A stretch of 18,120 nucleotides of DNA from CAKOSP01 sp964372145 (GCA_964372145.1 CAYJPM010000019.1:1-18120); one strand, 5' to 3'. Counted from the first letter of the stretch, positions 1 through 7,701 are shown. Translations and numbers: made by a program. The notes: generated from the letters alone by a model not told the origin.

Positions 1-1
1 T

Positions 2-724
2 TCTAGACAAATGGTTTATAACTATTTGACTTTAGAAAGTGTAACTGATTGGCCAAAAGAGAAGAAAGTGTTGTTACTACAATTACTTAATATTGAAGAT
101 TTAACTGATGAAGTATTAAATTCAGTTGTTGTAGATGCTAAATACTTAATGGAAGTAGAAAGTAGATTAAATACAGCAATTAAAAATGCTACTGATATTG
201 AAAATCATTTAGATTTTACTGGTTTATCAAAAGAAAATAAAAATACTTTAATAGATGTTACATATATGATAAAAGAAACTTTATTAAATGATAAAAATAA
301 TCATAATGTAACTGCGATTAAATACTTACATTATTTATTACAAACTATAGAGAGTATGCCAGAAGTTAAATATATATTTGCATACATGGCTAAAGCTAAT
401 GGTTTTATTAAACCTGATGAATTTGCTTTTGATCCTCATAAACAATATATATTTGAAGGAATATTATACTCTGCGCTTAATTTGTATAACAGTGGGGGAG
501 ATGTTAGTAAAACTAAGATAGCTAAAAGTCACCAAAGATTTGTACAAGAAATAGAACAAAAAAATGAAGAAAAATTAACTAGAACTCAAAATTTATTTGC
601 AGTTAAAGATCAAGCTTTAAAAGAATTAGGATATTCAGAAATGAATAGCGAAAATTCTGAAGAAGTTTTAGAAAAGATTGCTGAAATTGAATCTAGAAAA
701 TTTATTATAAATGATAATGCTTAA
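2..724 (+). CDS. Unrecognised helical protein, 3' part (5' end outside window)
   Basis: I do not recognise this protein. The frame is open to the left edge (codons for Ser-Arg-Gln precede the first Met at position 11), and no Shine-Dalgarno can be seen before that Met, so the true start is probably outside the window. About 240 residues are visible. They are rich in Lys, Glu, Asn and Leu, with no hydrophobic stretch long enough for a membrane segment, no Cys pairs and no nucleotide-binding motif. The second half reads as long amphipathic helices, with a charged segment around residues 170-200 (SHQRFVQEIEQKNEEKLTRT), possibly a coiled coil. It looks soluble and cytoplasmic. An intrinsic terminator overlaps the stop codon, so it ends its transcript. 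No function is proposed. Confidence 0.75.
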   Translation, partial: SRQMVYNYLTLESVTDWPKEKKVLLLQLLNIEDLTDEVLNSVVVDAKYLMEVESRLNTAIKNATDIENHLDFTGLSKENKNTLIDVTYMIKETLLNDKNNHNVTAIKYLHYLLQTIESMPEVKYIFAYMAKANGFIKPDEFAFDPHKQYIFEGILYSALNLYNSGGDVSKTKIAKSHQRFVQEIEQKNEEKLTRTQNLFAVKDQALKELGYSEMNSENSEEVLEKIAEIESRKFIINDNA

Positions 725-740
725 TGCATTATTTTTTTTT
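714..740 (+). terminator. Intrinsic terminator of the leftmost gene
   Basis: A 7-bp perfect stem, ATAATGC (714-720) with GCATTAT (726-732) around loop TTAAT, is followed directly by a run of T to 740. The stop codon TAA (722-724) lies in the loop. Confidence 0.85.
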
Positions 741-1045
741 GTAACTTCCCCTTCTGTATTTTTATAACAATATAAGAGGAGGAATTTATATACTTTGAAA
801 TGATAAAAGTATAAATTTATATATTATATAATGTAGGATATATATATAATGATGTTGTAAGAGGTTTTAATAAAATTATATAGATATGTATTTTAATATA
901 TTATATTATTAATAGTATAATATAATGAGTTATTATATGTGATGTTTTATTAAATTTATATTTAATTATAAGTATGTATAATATATATTATGTTAACTAA
1001 TGGTTATTATATTATTTTTATAGAATATTCCCTATTATAATAAAT
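741..1045. other. AT-rich spacer with no recognisable gene
   Basis: About 300 bases between two terminators hold no open frame longer than roughly ten codons on either strand. One strong Shine-Dalgarno-like string, AAGAGGAGGAA (774-784), is followed only by ATG ATA AAA GTA TAA or immediate stops. Several TATAAT-like strings occur, but in such AT-rich sequence they carry no weight alone. No RNA-like island of higher GC was seen. Confidence 0.6.
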
Positions 1046-1080
1046 AAAAAACAAACTAAATAACTATTAGTTTGTTTTTT
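1046..1080. terminator. Bidirectional terminator after the L,D-transpeptidase gene
   Basis: Inverted repeat AAAAAACAAACTAA (1046-1059) / TTAGTTTGTTTTTT (1067-1080) with a 7-nt loop. The A and T runs at the outer ends give a U-tract in both directions. It overlaps the stop codon of the minus-strand gene. Confidence 0.8.
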
Positions 1081-1574
1081 ATTTCTATTTCAGTATTATT
1101 ATCTACCCATTTTAATAATAATATCATATCATCTTCATTTAATGCTATACAACCAGCTGTATAATCTTTTTTTGTCTTGCAGTGAATAAATACCGCAGAA
1201 CCTTTAAATGGCTCTATAGGGTCTATATTATAGTTAAATACAATAACATACTTATAAGCTATAGATTCATTATATAATTTTTCAGATGATGTCCAATTAC
1301 CTTTAGAATATTGCATTGTATTATAATGAATTGATTCTGGATCATCAATCCATTCTTCGTTACCTTTTAATTTATAATAGTCTAAATTTGTACCAGGATT
1401 ATTATTTATTCCAAAAGAGTTTATAATTTTATAATTTCCTATAGGAGTTTTCATATCCCCTTCCCTTTTGTTATTAGTATATCCATTTTTACCATGTACA
1501 ATATCAAATTCATATAATAATTGATTATTATAAAAACACTTCATTATTTTATTTTGTATTAGTATTTTTTTCAT
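1056..1574 (-). CDS. L,D-transpeptidase, YkuD-type catalytic domain (COG3786-like)
   Basis: The 172-residue protein is almost only the catalytic domain. GDMKTPIGNY (39-48) is the usual G-x-x-TP-x-G-x motif of the fold. FIHCKTKKDYTAGCIAL gives the conserved His131 and nucleophile Cys142 in a T-x-G-C context. Family members form 3-3 peptidoglycan cross-links or attach proteins to peptidoglycan outside the cell. No signal peptide or membrane anchor is visible here, so its localisation is unclear. The start at 1574 is supported by AAGGAAG (1578-1584) at suitable spacing; the internal Met11 lacks a ribosome site. The gene overlaps the end of the upstream metal-efflux gene by 26 nt, so the two should be translated from one mRNA. 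Confident of the fold, less so of the substrate. Confidence 0.85.
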   Translation of the reverse strand: MKKILIQNKIMKCFYNNQLLYEFDIVHGKNGYTNNKREGDMKTPIGNYKIINSFGINNNPGTNLDYYKLKGNEEWIDDPESIHYNTMQYSKGNWTSSEKLYNESIAYKYVIVFNYNIDPIEPFKGSAVFIHCKTKKDYTAGCIALNEDDMILLLKWVDNNTEIEIKNKLIVI

Positions 1575-2418
1575 TTTCTTCCTTACTATCTATTTCTATA
1601 AATATATATTTAATTTTTTTAGATTTTAAATCTTTTTCTATTTTCTTTATAATATCATTTGCCAGACTAATATGGATATCATCTTTGAATACCACTTTTG
1701 CAAGCAATTGATAGTATGTTCCATATCTAAAGATAAATAATTTATTAATAGAGTCTATTTCCTTATTACTAAGTATTATTTCTTTTACTTCTTTATTCAA
1801 TGTACCTTTGAAATTAGTATTAATTAATTCACTAATGTTATGACTTATAATAATAATACCTGTTCTGAATATTAAAATACTAATAATAATTGACGCTACA
1901 AAATCTGAATATTTAAATATTGGTATATAATTACTTAAAAACATTAGAGAAGTAGATACTAAAACTAAAATGGTTCCATACATATCATTTTTACTTTCTA
2001 ACATTGAATCTAATATAATATCACTACTTAATTTAGTTCCCATTTTAAATAGATATTTAACTAATATTAGTTTAATTATAATAAACGCTACTGTAAATAA
2101 CAATGTATATAATAATGGTGTTGAATTTATATCTAATGTTAAATTAAATAATACGTATACACCTAGTATAATAACTATTATTCCAACGCATAAGCTAGAT
2201 AAGTATTCAACTTTACCATAACCGAATGGATGATTTTTATCTGCATGTTTTTTAGAGAAAAACCCTCCGATTATAGCTAAAATATCCGTTATCATATCAC
2301 TAAATGAAGCTATACCGTCTGCTACTAATGCATGGTTAAAACCAATAGTTCCTACGATTATCTTACTAATTGTTAAAATTAAATTAGTCCAAAAACTTAT
2401 TATCATTACTTTTATCAT
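1549..2418 (-). CDS. Cation diffusion facilitator (CDF) metal efflux protein
   Basis: A 289-residue membrane protein of normal CDF length, with about six transmembrane segments (residues 8-215) and a cytoplasmic C-terminal domain (about 215-280) of the ferredoxin-like dimerisation type. The hallmark HPFGYGKVEYLSSL (63-76) follows TM2. Asp41 and Asp45 (FSDMITD) in TM2, with Asn144/Asp145 in ESKND of TM5, are the expected metal site. The S-x-N-D form of the TM5 motif recalls Firmicutes Mn(II) exporters of the MntE type, but assigning manganese rather than zinc or iron is inference. CDF proteins export divalent metal in exchange for protons. It is first of a two-gene unit with the L,D-transpeptidase, whose 5' end it overlaps. 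GAGTG just upstream of the ATG is a modest ribosome site. Confidence 0.9.
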   Translation of the reverse strand: MIKVMIISFWTNLILTISKIIVGTIGFNHALVADGIASFSDMITDILAIIGGFFSKKHADKNHPFGYGKVEYLSSLCVGIIVIILGVYVLFNLTLDINSTPLLYTLLFTVAFIIIKLILVKYLFKMGTKLSSDIILDSMLESKNDMYGTILVLVSTSLMFLSNYIPIFKYSDFVASIIISILIFRTGIIIISHNISELINTNFKGTLNKEVKEIILSNKEIDSINKLFIFRYGTYYQLLAKVVFKDDIHISLANDIIKKIEKDLKSKKIKYIFIEIDSKEENEKNTNTK

Positions 2419-2436
2419 ATCATCACTCTTATAACT

Positions 2437-2465
2437 AGTTTATCAAAATATACATTTAATTACAA
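2437..2465 (-). promoter_or_regulatory. Putative promoter of the CDF/L,D-transpeptidase unit
   Basis: On the minus strand TTGTAA (-35, 2460-2465) is separated by 17 nt from TAAACT (-10, 2437-2442), which is preceded by TGA, an extended -10. It sits in the 81-nt gap after the pduL terminator. Confidence 0.5.
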
Positions 2466-2471
2466 TATTTT

Positions 2472-2501
2472 ATATAAAATAAAAAGAAGCATATGCTTCT
2501 T
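2472..2501 (-). terminator. Terminator of the agu-pduL operon
   Basis: A 7-bp stem AAGAAGC/GCTTCTT (2484-2490 and 2495-2501) with loop ATAT is followed on the minus strand by T-rich sequence. It overlaps the pduL stop codon. Confidence 0.8.
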
Positions 2502-3054
2502 ATAATATAATTTCTAATTCTTGATTATTTTTTAAATTAAATGCATTAGCTTCATCAGTATCTAAATGTACTTCAAAAAATGCTTTATCAGCTATTTTTA
2601 ATTCTACATTTCCGATAATACCACCTTTAATTCCATCTACTTTTAACGAAACTACATCAGGTAAGTTGTATCTATCTTTTTCTTCTTTTGTAATATGTAT
2701 GTGTCTTCCAGGAATTATACACCCTTCAGTTGTGATTGAACCACAAGGTCCTATAATAGTTACGATACCTGAATTTATAACATCTCCTGATTGTCTAATT
2801 GGAGGATTAATTCCTAATGTTCTTGCATCAGTTAATGATATTTCGATTTGTGTGTAATTTCTACATGGACCTAATACTCTAACATTTTCAATTACATTTT
2901 TTTCTGTTTTAATTGTAACAACTTCTTCGCAAGCAAAGTTGTCAGGTTGTTTTAAATTAGCTTTTAAAGTCATTTCTTTATTGCCGAATAATTTTGTCCA
3001 ATCTTCGTTAGTTAAGTGAACGTGTCTATTTGATATTCCTACTGGTATTAACAT
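2500..3054 (-). CDS. pduL: PduL-type phosphate acyltransferase (phosphotransacylase)
   Basis: This 184-residue protein shows the PduL family features in order: VGISNRHVHL (5-14), VLGPCRNYTQIE (60-71), GRHIHIT (116-122) and HLDTDEAN (163-170). The paired histidines (11/13, 118/120, 163) match the zinc-binding positions of the family. PduL enzymes interconvert acyl-CoA plus phosphate and acyl phosphate plus CoA, and are unrelated in fold to Pta. No encapsulation peptide or microcompartment shell gene is visible, so this is probably a cytoplasmic housekeeping-type PduL. Its start is 2 nt after the carbamate kinase stop, so the two share an mRNA. A phosphotransacylase is not part of the usual agmatine deiminase operon; a link through acyl phosphate and a kinase is possible but unproven. 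Confidence 0.9.
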   Translation of the reverse strand: MLIPVGISNRHVHLTNEDWTKLFGNKEMTLKANLKQPDNFACEEVVTIKTEKNVIENVRVLGPCRNYTQIEISLTDARTLGINPPIRQSGDVINSGIVTIIGPCGSITTEGCIIPGRHIHITKEEKDRYNLPDVVSLKVDGIKGGIIGNVELKIADKAFFEVHLDTDEANAFNLKNNQELEIIL

Positions 3055-3056
3055 AT

Positions 3057-3980
3057 TTATCTACTTTCTATTATTGTTGCTTCAATTCCATTTAAAGCAT
3101 TTGTTAAATTGTCTAATGAAGTAATTATTGCTTTGTTTCCTGATTCTTCAACGAAACTTAAAGCTGCTTCTATTTTAGGTAGCATGCTTCCTTTAGCAAA
3201 ATGTCCTTCTTCTATATATTTTTTAGTTTCTTTTATAGTGATTAAACCTAAGCTTTCAGCGTTCTCTTTACCATAATTTATTTGAGCTTGTTTAACATTA
3301 GTAAGTATTACTAACATATCTGCATTTAATTCTTTTGCCATAAGTGCCGCTACTTTATCTTTATCAATAACTGCATTTGCTCCTAATGATTCATTTTGTT
3401 TAAATATAGGAACACCGCCTCCGCCACCAGCGATTACTATATGATCTGTATTAATTAAATCTTTAATACTTTCTATTTCTATGATTTCAATAGGTTTAGG
3501 GCTAGCTACTACTTTTCTATACCCTCTTCCTGCATCTTCTATGTATGTTTCTCCTGAAGCTTTAATTAAGATTTCAGCTTGCTCTTTACTATAGAATGGT
3601 CCGATTGGTTTACTTAAATTTTTGAATGAATCATCATTTTCATCTACTGCAACTTGAGTTACTAATGTAGCTACTTTTTTATTAATATTATTTCTTTTTA
3701 AATTAGTTCTCAAACCTTTTTGAATATGATATCCTATATAACCTTGACTCATCGCAGTACATTCTGGTAAAGCCATAAGTGGTATATCTTTATTGTCTAT
3801 TGAATCTTCAAATGCTAAATTGATTATACCTACTTGTGGTCCGTTACCATGTCCTATAACCACTTGATGTCCTTCTTTTATAAGTGGCACTATATTATTA
3901 CATGCCTTTTCTATTAATTTTTGTTGTTCTTTAGGATCATTACCTAAAGCATTGCCTCCTAGGGCTATTACTATTTTCAT
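3057..3980 (-). CDS. arcC/aguC: Carbamate kinase (agmatine deiminase pathway)
   Basis: A 307-residue amino acid kinase-fold enzyme with IALGGNAL (5-12), IGHGNGPQVG (42-51), AGRGYRKVVASPKP, IAGGGGGVP and FAKGSMLPKIEAA, all typical of carbamate kinase. It transfers phosphate from carbamoyl phosphate to ADP, giving ATP, CO2 and ammonia, and is the energy-yielding last step of agmatine catabolism here. An AGGAGG site (3988-3993) lies 7 nt before the ATG. An 83-nt gap with a terminator and a promoter separates it from agmatine deiminase, while pduL follows after 2 nt. In the usual order of such operons this is aguC. Some carbamate kinases also accept acetyl phosphate, which would fit the PduL neighbour, but nothing in the sequence shows it. 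Confidence 0.95.
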   Translation of the reverse strand: MKIVIALGGNALGNDPKEQQKLIEKACNNIVPLIKEGHQVVIGHGNGPQVGIINLAFEDSIDNKDIPLMALPECTAMSQGYIGYHIQKGLRTNLKRNNINKKVATLVTQVAVDENDDSFKNLSKPIGPFYSKEQAEILIKASGETYIEDAGRGYRKVVASPKPIEIIEIESIKDLINTDHIVIAGGGGGVPIFKQNESLGANAVIDKDKVAALMAKELNADMLVILTNVKQAQINYGKENAESLGLITIKETKKYIEEGHFAKGSMLPKIEAALSFVEESGNKAIITSLDNLTNALNGIEATIIESR

Positions 3981-4006
3981 TTTTTATCCTCCTATATACA
4001 TATATA

Positions 4007-4036
4007 ATTATATCAAATATAGAAATTTTGTGTAAT
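4007..4036 (-). promoter_or_regulatory. Internal promoter for carbamate kinase-pduL
   Basis: Minus-strand extended -10 TGATATAAT (hexamer 4007-4012) with ATTACA (4031-4036) 18 nt upstream. It lies after the agmatine deiminase terminator and before a strong AGGAGG, so the downstream pair can probably be transcribed on its own. Confidence 0.6.
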
Positions 4037-4065
4037 AAAAAAAAGAAATTTTACATTTCTTTTTT
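4037..4065 (-). terminator. Terminator inside the agu operon, after agmatine deiminase
   Basis: An 11-bp inverted repeat AAAAAAGAAAT/ATTTCTTTTTT (4039-4049, 4055-4065) with a 5-nt loop reads on into further T on the minus strand. It overlaps the aguA stop codon. The stem is AT-rich, so partial read-through is likely. Confidence 0.7.
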
Positions 4066-5158
4066 AGTTTTCTGGTACTTGTTGAGTAATACAATGGATA
4101 TTTCCACCACCTAATAATATTTCTCTAGCATAAATAGGTTCAACAACTCTATCAGGATATAGTTCTTGTAACTTTTTAATAGCTAATTCATCATTAGGAT
4201 CTCCAAATACTGGAAGAGCTACGAAACCATTACCTACGTAATAATTAACGTATGATGCAGCAAGTCTATCTCCTTCGTTTCTTGGGAGAGTTCCATCTAC
4301 TGCGTCTACTCCACCACTTTCATCTTTTGAGATTAAAATTGGTGTAGGAGTATATATTTTATGGATTTCAAGTTTTCTTCCTTTAGCGTCTGTTTCATTT
4401 GATAAATATTCATATGCTTCAGAGCTTCTTTTGTATTGTGGGTCTGTTTTATCATCAGTCCAAGCAAGAGTTATAACTCCAGGTCTAACATAGTTACAAA
4501 TGTTATCTATATGACCATTTGTTTCATCGTTATAAATTCCTTCTTTTACCCATAATACTTTTTCAACATTTAAGTATTCTTTTAAATATCTTTCAATTTG
4601 CTCTTTACTTAAATGGGGATTTCTTCCTTCTGATAGTAAACATTCTTCAGTAACAAGTACTGTTCCTTCACCATCAACGTGAATTGATCCGCCTTCAAGT
4701 ACAAAGTCTTCTAAATAGTAACTATCAACTTCTTCAAGTTCAGCCATTTTACGAGCTACTTTATCATCTTGATCCCACGGGAAATATAGTCCATCAACTA
4801 ATCCTCCCCATGCATTAAATCTCCAGTCAACTGCTCTTAAATTACCTTTGTCATCTTTAACAAATGTAGCTCCGCAGTCTCTTAACCATGAGTCGTTACT
4901 ACTCATTTCTACTACTTTTACTTTATCATCTAGAAGATGTCTTGCATTGTCGTATTGATCTTTTGATACTAACATAGTAAATGGTTCATATTTTACTATA
5001 GTGTTAGCTACGTTAACAAATACTTCTTGTGCAGGTTTTCCTCCATATCTCCAATTATCTGGTCTTTCAGGCCAAATCATGTATGTCCCTTTGTGTTTTT
5101 CAAACTCTCCAGGCATTCTAAAGCCGTCAGCTTTAGGTGTTGTGTTAATTCTTTTCAT
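4064..5158 (-). CDS. aguA: Agmatine deiminase
   Basis: A 364-residue guanidine-group-modifying enzyme that hydrolyses agmatine to N-carbamoylputrescine and ammonia. The family's catalytic residues are present: Glu155 in VLEGGSIHVDGEG, His216 and Asp218 in ETNGHIDN, and the nucleophile Cys356 in LLGGGNIHCITQQVP. WLRDCGATFV (91-100) and MIWPERPDNWR near the N-terminus are further agmatine deiminase signatures, and full length agrees with the family. The ATG overlaps the antiporter stop in a TAATG junction with AGAGG upstream, which indicates translational coupling. Base composition is clearly less AT-rich than that of most neighbours, as in the rest of this operon. I am very confident of this assignment. 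Confidence 0.97.
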   Translation of the reverse strand: MKRINTTPKADGFRMPGEFEKHKGTYMIWPERPDNWRYGGKPAQEVFVNVANTIVKYEPFTMLVSKDQYDNARHLLDDKVKVVEMSSNDSWLRDCGATFVKDDKGNLRAVDWRFNAWGGLVDGLYFPWDQDDKVARKMAELEEVDSYYLEDFVLEGGSIHVDGEGTVLVTEECLLSEGRNPHLSKEQIERYLKEYLNVEKVLWVKEGIYNDETNGHIDNICNYVRPGVITLAWTDDKTDPQYKRSSEAYEYLSNETDAKGRKLEIHKIYTPTPILISKDESGGVDAVDGTLPRNEGDRLAASYVNYYVGNGFVALPVFGDPNDELAIKKLQELYPDRVVEPIYAREILLGGGNIHCITQQVPEN

Positions 5159-6540
5159 TATTTTTCCTCTTTAACTCTAGATACAAGTATCTCTTGAATT
5201 ATTAATGAAACTCCTACCCCTATTATAAGTGGTAAATTATACATAAATGATTCATATGTAAAATCAATAAATAATGTGAATATTATACTTGCTATTAATA
5301 TAATGAATGGTACATAAGTAACTAAATTTACAATTACATTACCACCTGGTATTTTATATGCTCTTTCAGTTTTGTCTGATTTTCTTAATTTTTTAAATGA
5401 TAAGAAAAGTGGAACATACGATAATAATAGTGTTACTAGACTTAGTGAAAAGAACGTCCAGAATAAATTACTAGCTTCCTCATTAAATACTCCTAAAACA
5501 ACCCCTATTATTATAATAGCTGTTGCTACTAAACCATTCATTATTGAAGCCATATATGGTACACCATTTTTATTTGTTTTACTAAATAATTTAGGTAAAC
5601 CATTATCATCTGCACTATATTTAGCTACGGAGTTTACTCCGAATGACCATGATACTATATTTGCAACTAATGTGTAAATAAACATTAAACCAACTACTAT
5701 TACTATTATTCTAGTTGCTTCAGAACTTAATCCTATTGTTGTAAGTAAAGAAGCAAATGCATCAGTTATACCTGCAGATTCTGCAGTAGTTAAATCCATT
5801 GCAATATTAATACCAGTTGCTGGTAATAAATAGAATACTGCTGTTAAAAGAGCTCCTATTATAACTGCTTTTGGAATGTCTCTTTTAGGTTTTTCCATAT
5901 CTTCAGCAAATGTTGCTACAATTTCTAAACCTAAGAAATTAAATATAATAACTGAAATAAATGATAAACTAAATAAATCAGTTGTTGGTAATAAATCAGT
6001 TACACTATTGATTGGATTAGCACTTTCTCCAGTTGATATATATACATATATTCCTAGAATTCCTAAACCAACCATGAATGCTATTTTAAAGAACGCTCCT
6101 AGATTAACTAGTAATTTACTTTCACCAATTCTAAGTGTTCCTAATAAAGTAACAATCCATGTGTATGCTAATTGTAAAACTAGTAACCAAAAGATTGATA
6201 ACTCTATTTCAAATATTCCTGCAACAACATCTGTCATTGCTACAGCAAGTGATGCTATCCATAACGGGAAATTAATCCAATAATTCCAAGCAACTCTTCC
6301 TGCCCATTTAGCTCCAAATGCTTTTTTTACCCATGTGTACATACCTCCATCACTTGGAAATGTACTTCCAAGTTCTGCAGATATTAAACCATATGGTAAG
6401 CAAAAAGCAAGTATTAAAAATATCCACCAGAAATATTGTGAATTTCCAATGGCAGCTGTTGGTGCAACCGCTTCAGCAACTAATGTAATACACACTGCTG
6501 CAAGGATTGCATCAAACAATTTAAATTTTTTCTTTTTCAT
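5158..6540 (-). CDS. aguD: Agmatine/putrescine antiporter (APC family)
   Basis: A 460-residue protein with about 12 hydrophobic segments and the APC-superfamily pattern. The first helix is followed by GLISAELGSTFPSDGGMYTWVKKAFG (about 51-76), including the E-x-G-x-x-x-P-x-x-G-G loop, and EDMEKPKRDIPKAVIIG comes in the middle. Transporters in this operon position import agmatine in exchange for putrescine across the cytoplasmic membrane, so pathway end product leaves as substrate enters. Position between putrescine carbamoyltransferase (11-nt gap) and agmatine deiminase (1-nt overlap) is the canonical aguBDAC order and is the main reason for the substrate call. By sequence alone it could be another amino acid/polyamine exchanger. 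The ribosome site is weak (AAGGG about 14 nt upstream), so expression may lean on coupling to the upstream gene. Confidence 0.9.
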   Translation of the reverse strand: MKKKKFKLFDAILAAVCITLVAEAVAPTAAIGNSQYFWWIFLILAFCLPYGLISAELGSTFPSDGGMYTWVKKAFGAKWAGRVAWNYWINFPLWIASLAVAMTDVVAGIFEIELSIFWLLVLQLAYTWIVTLLGTLRIGESKLLVNLGAFFKIAFMVGLGILGIYVYISTGESANPINSVTDLLPTTDLFSLSFISVIIFNFLGLEIVATFAEDMEKPKRDIPKAVIIGALLTAVFYLLPATGINIAMDLTTAESAGITDAFASLLTTIGLSSEATRIIVIVVGLMFIYTLVANIVSWSFGVNSVAKYSADDNGLPKLFSKTNKNGVPYMASIMNGLVATAIIIIGVVLGVFNEEASNLFWTFFSLSLVTLLLSYVPLFLSFKKLRKSDKTERAYKIPGGNVIVNLVTYVPFIILIASIIFTLFIDFTYESFMYNLPLIIGVGVSLIIQEILVSRVKEEK

Positions 6541-6551
6541 AAAACTTTAAA

Positions 6552-7538
6552 CTACCCTTCTAAATTTTTTTTACATGTTTCTATTGTCTCTTTTGATTTA
6601 CCCATAAAATATACAAGTAATGCTCTTATCGAAGTTAATCTATTTTCTGCTTCATCTAACACTATAGATAAACTAGAATCTAAAACTTCATCAGTCACTT
6701 CTTCACCACGTGTTGCTGGTAAACAATGCATGAATTTAACATGCGGAGCTGCTTTTTTAAGCATTTCCATTTTTACTTGATATTTAGGGAAGAACACTTT
6801 CATTCTTTCTTCTTCAGATAACTCTGCTTCATATAATCCATACCATACATCTGTATAAACAAAGTCTGCATCTTTCATAGCTTCATCTTCATCTTCAGTA
6901 ATTAAGAATGTTCCACCTGATACTTTACAATTTTCTTCAGCAATTTTAATATGATGATCTTTTAATTGAAATCCTTTTGGTCCATATTGAACAAAAGTAC
7001 CACCAAGTTTTGTAATTATCATCATTAATGATGCACATACTTGAGTAGCGTCACCTACAAAAACTACTTTAAGATTTTCAAAAGTTTTACCAGCTGGCAT
7101 ATGTTCCATCATAGTAGTTACATCACCTAACTCTTGAGTTGGATGGTTGTAATCACTCATACCATTTATTACTGGTACAGATGAATTTGCTGCTAGTTCT
7201 TCAACGTTTTTATGTCTTTCAACTCTTGCCATTAATATATCAACTAGTCTAGATAATACTTTAGCAGTATCTGCTACAGATTCATGTCCACCTAATTGTA
7301 TTTGGCCAGGAGCAAGGTACTGTGCATGTCCACCTAATTGTGTCATAGCAGTTTCGAAAGATACTCTTGTTCTTGTTGAAGATTGTTCAAAAATCATACC
7401 TAAATTTTTATGATATAACACATTAAGTGGATATCCTGCTTTAAGATTCTTTTTTATTATTAACCCTAAGTTAATTAATCCTAGCATTTCTTCTTTAGTA
7501 AAATTTTGAGTATCAATATAATCTTTTACGTTTGCCAT
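6552..7538 (-). CDS. ptcA/aguB: Putrescine carbamoyltransferase
   Basis: A 328-residue transcarbamylase that phosphorolyses N-carbamoylputrescine to putrescine and carbamoyl phosphate. The carbamoyl phosphate site SSTRTR (53-58) is intact. HPTQELGD (132-139) and HCLPATRGEE (271-280) differ from the HPCQ and HCLPAFH of typical ornithine carbamoyltransferases and agree with the putrescine enzyme, as does YLAPGQIQLGGHES (74-87). The C-terminal helix after GLLVY-like ALLVYFMG is slightly short. It is the first enzyme gene of the operon; AAAGGAG (7546-7552) sits 7 nt before the ATG. Upstream lie a leader peptide and a terminator, so its expression is probably conditional. Ornithine transcarbamylase is the alternative, judged unlikely because of motifs and context. 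Confidence 0.95.
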   Translation of the reverse strand: MANVKDYIDTQNFTKEEMLGLINLGLIIKKNLKAGYPLNVLYHKNLGMIFEQSSTRTRVSFETAMTQLGGHAQYLAPGQIQLGGHESVADTAKVLSRLVDILMARVERHKNVEELAANSSVPVINGMSDYNHPTQELGDVTTMMEHMPAGKTFENLKVVFVGDATQVCASLMMIITKLGGTFVQYGPKGFQLKDHHIKIAEENCKVSGGTFLITEDEDEAMKDADFVYTDVWYGLYEAELSEEERMKVFFPKYQVKMEMLKKAAPHVKFMHCLPATRGEEVTDEVLDSSLSIVLDEAENRLTSIRALLVYFMGKSKETIETCKKNLEG

Positions 7539-7582
7539 TTTATTACTCCTTTCTACTTATTTAGTAATGAAATATAAAATAT

Positions 7583-7640
7583 AAAAAAACAAATTAGTCT
7601 TGAAAAAAACAAAAAATTGTTTAGTTTTAAGATAATTTGT
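7583..7640 (-). terminator. Leader terminator (putative attenuator) upstream of the agu operon
   Basis: In minus-strand RNA the arm ACAAATTATCTT (7640-7629) pairs with AAGACTAATTTGT (7601-7589, one bulged base), followed by seven T (7589-7583). Nested inside is AAACAA/TTGTTT with loop TTTT (7622-7607), itself followed by a T run. The first long arm overlaps the last four codons and stop of the leader peptide, so a ribosome there would prevent the stem from forming. That regulatory reading is inference. Confidence 0.7.
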
Positions 7641-7677
7641 TTAGTAATTTAAATTTAATTAAATATAATATTTTCAT
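7627..7677 (-). CDS. Putative 16-residue leader peptide of the agu operon
   Basis: A minus-strand frame MKILYLIKFKLLNKLS begins with ATG at 7677 and has AGGAGA (7685-7690) exactly 7 nt upstream. It starts only about 17 nt after the predicted transcription start. The peptide is hydrophobic and basic (six Leu, four Lys, no Arg, no acidic residue). Its 3' end forms the left arm of the terminator before aguB. The arrangement of promoter, SD, tiny frame, terminator and operon is that of a translation-controlled leader. Whether codon supply, general translation or a nascent-chain arrest (as with ornithine at speF leaders in enterobacteria) is sensed cannot be told. It could also be a chance frame, though the SD and position argue against that. 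Confidence 0.55.
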   Translation of the reverse strand: MKILYLIKFKLLNKLS

Positions 7678-7701
7678 AATTATATCTCCTACTATAATAA
7701 A

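Noticed and set aside
741..1045. Replication origin or attachment site in the AT-rich spacer
   Set aside because: No DnaA-box cluster, iterons or paired direct repeats were seen; the high AT content is ordinary for spacers here.
1542..1544. Alternative L,D-transpeptidase start at Met11, just after the CDF stop
   Set aside because: No Shine-Dalgarno precedes it, while AAGGAAG precedes the start at 1574.
5876..6283. Open frame of 135 codons on the + strand opposite the antiporter
   Set aside because: It is a shadow of the membrane-protein gene with no motif and no ribosome site.
6552..7538. Ornithine carbamoyltransferase of an arginine deiminase pathway
   Set aside because: The HPTQELGD and HCLPATRGEE motifs, and the adjacent agmatine deiminase in place of arginine deiminase, indicate the putrescine enzyme.
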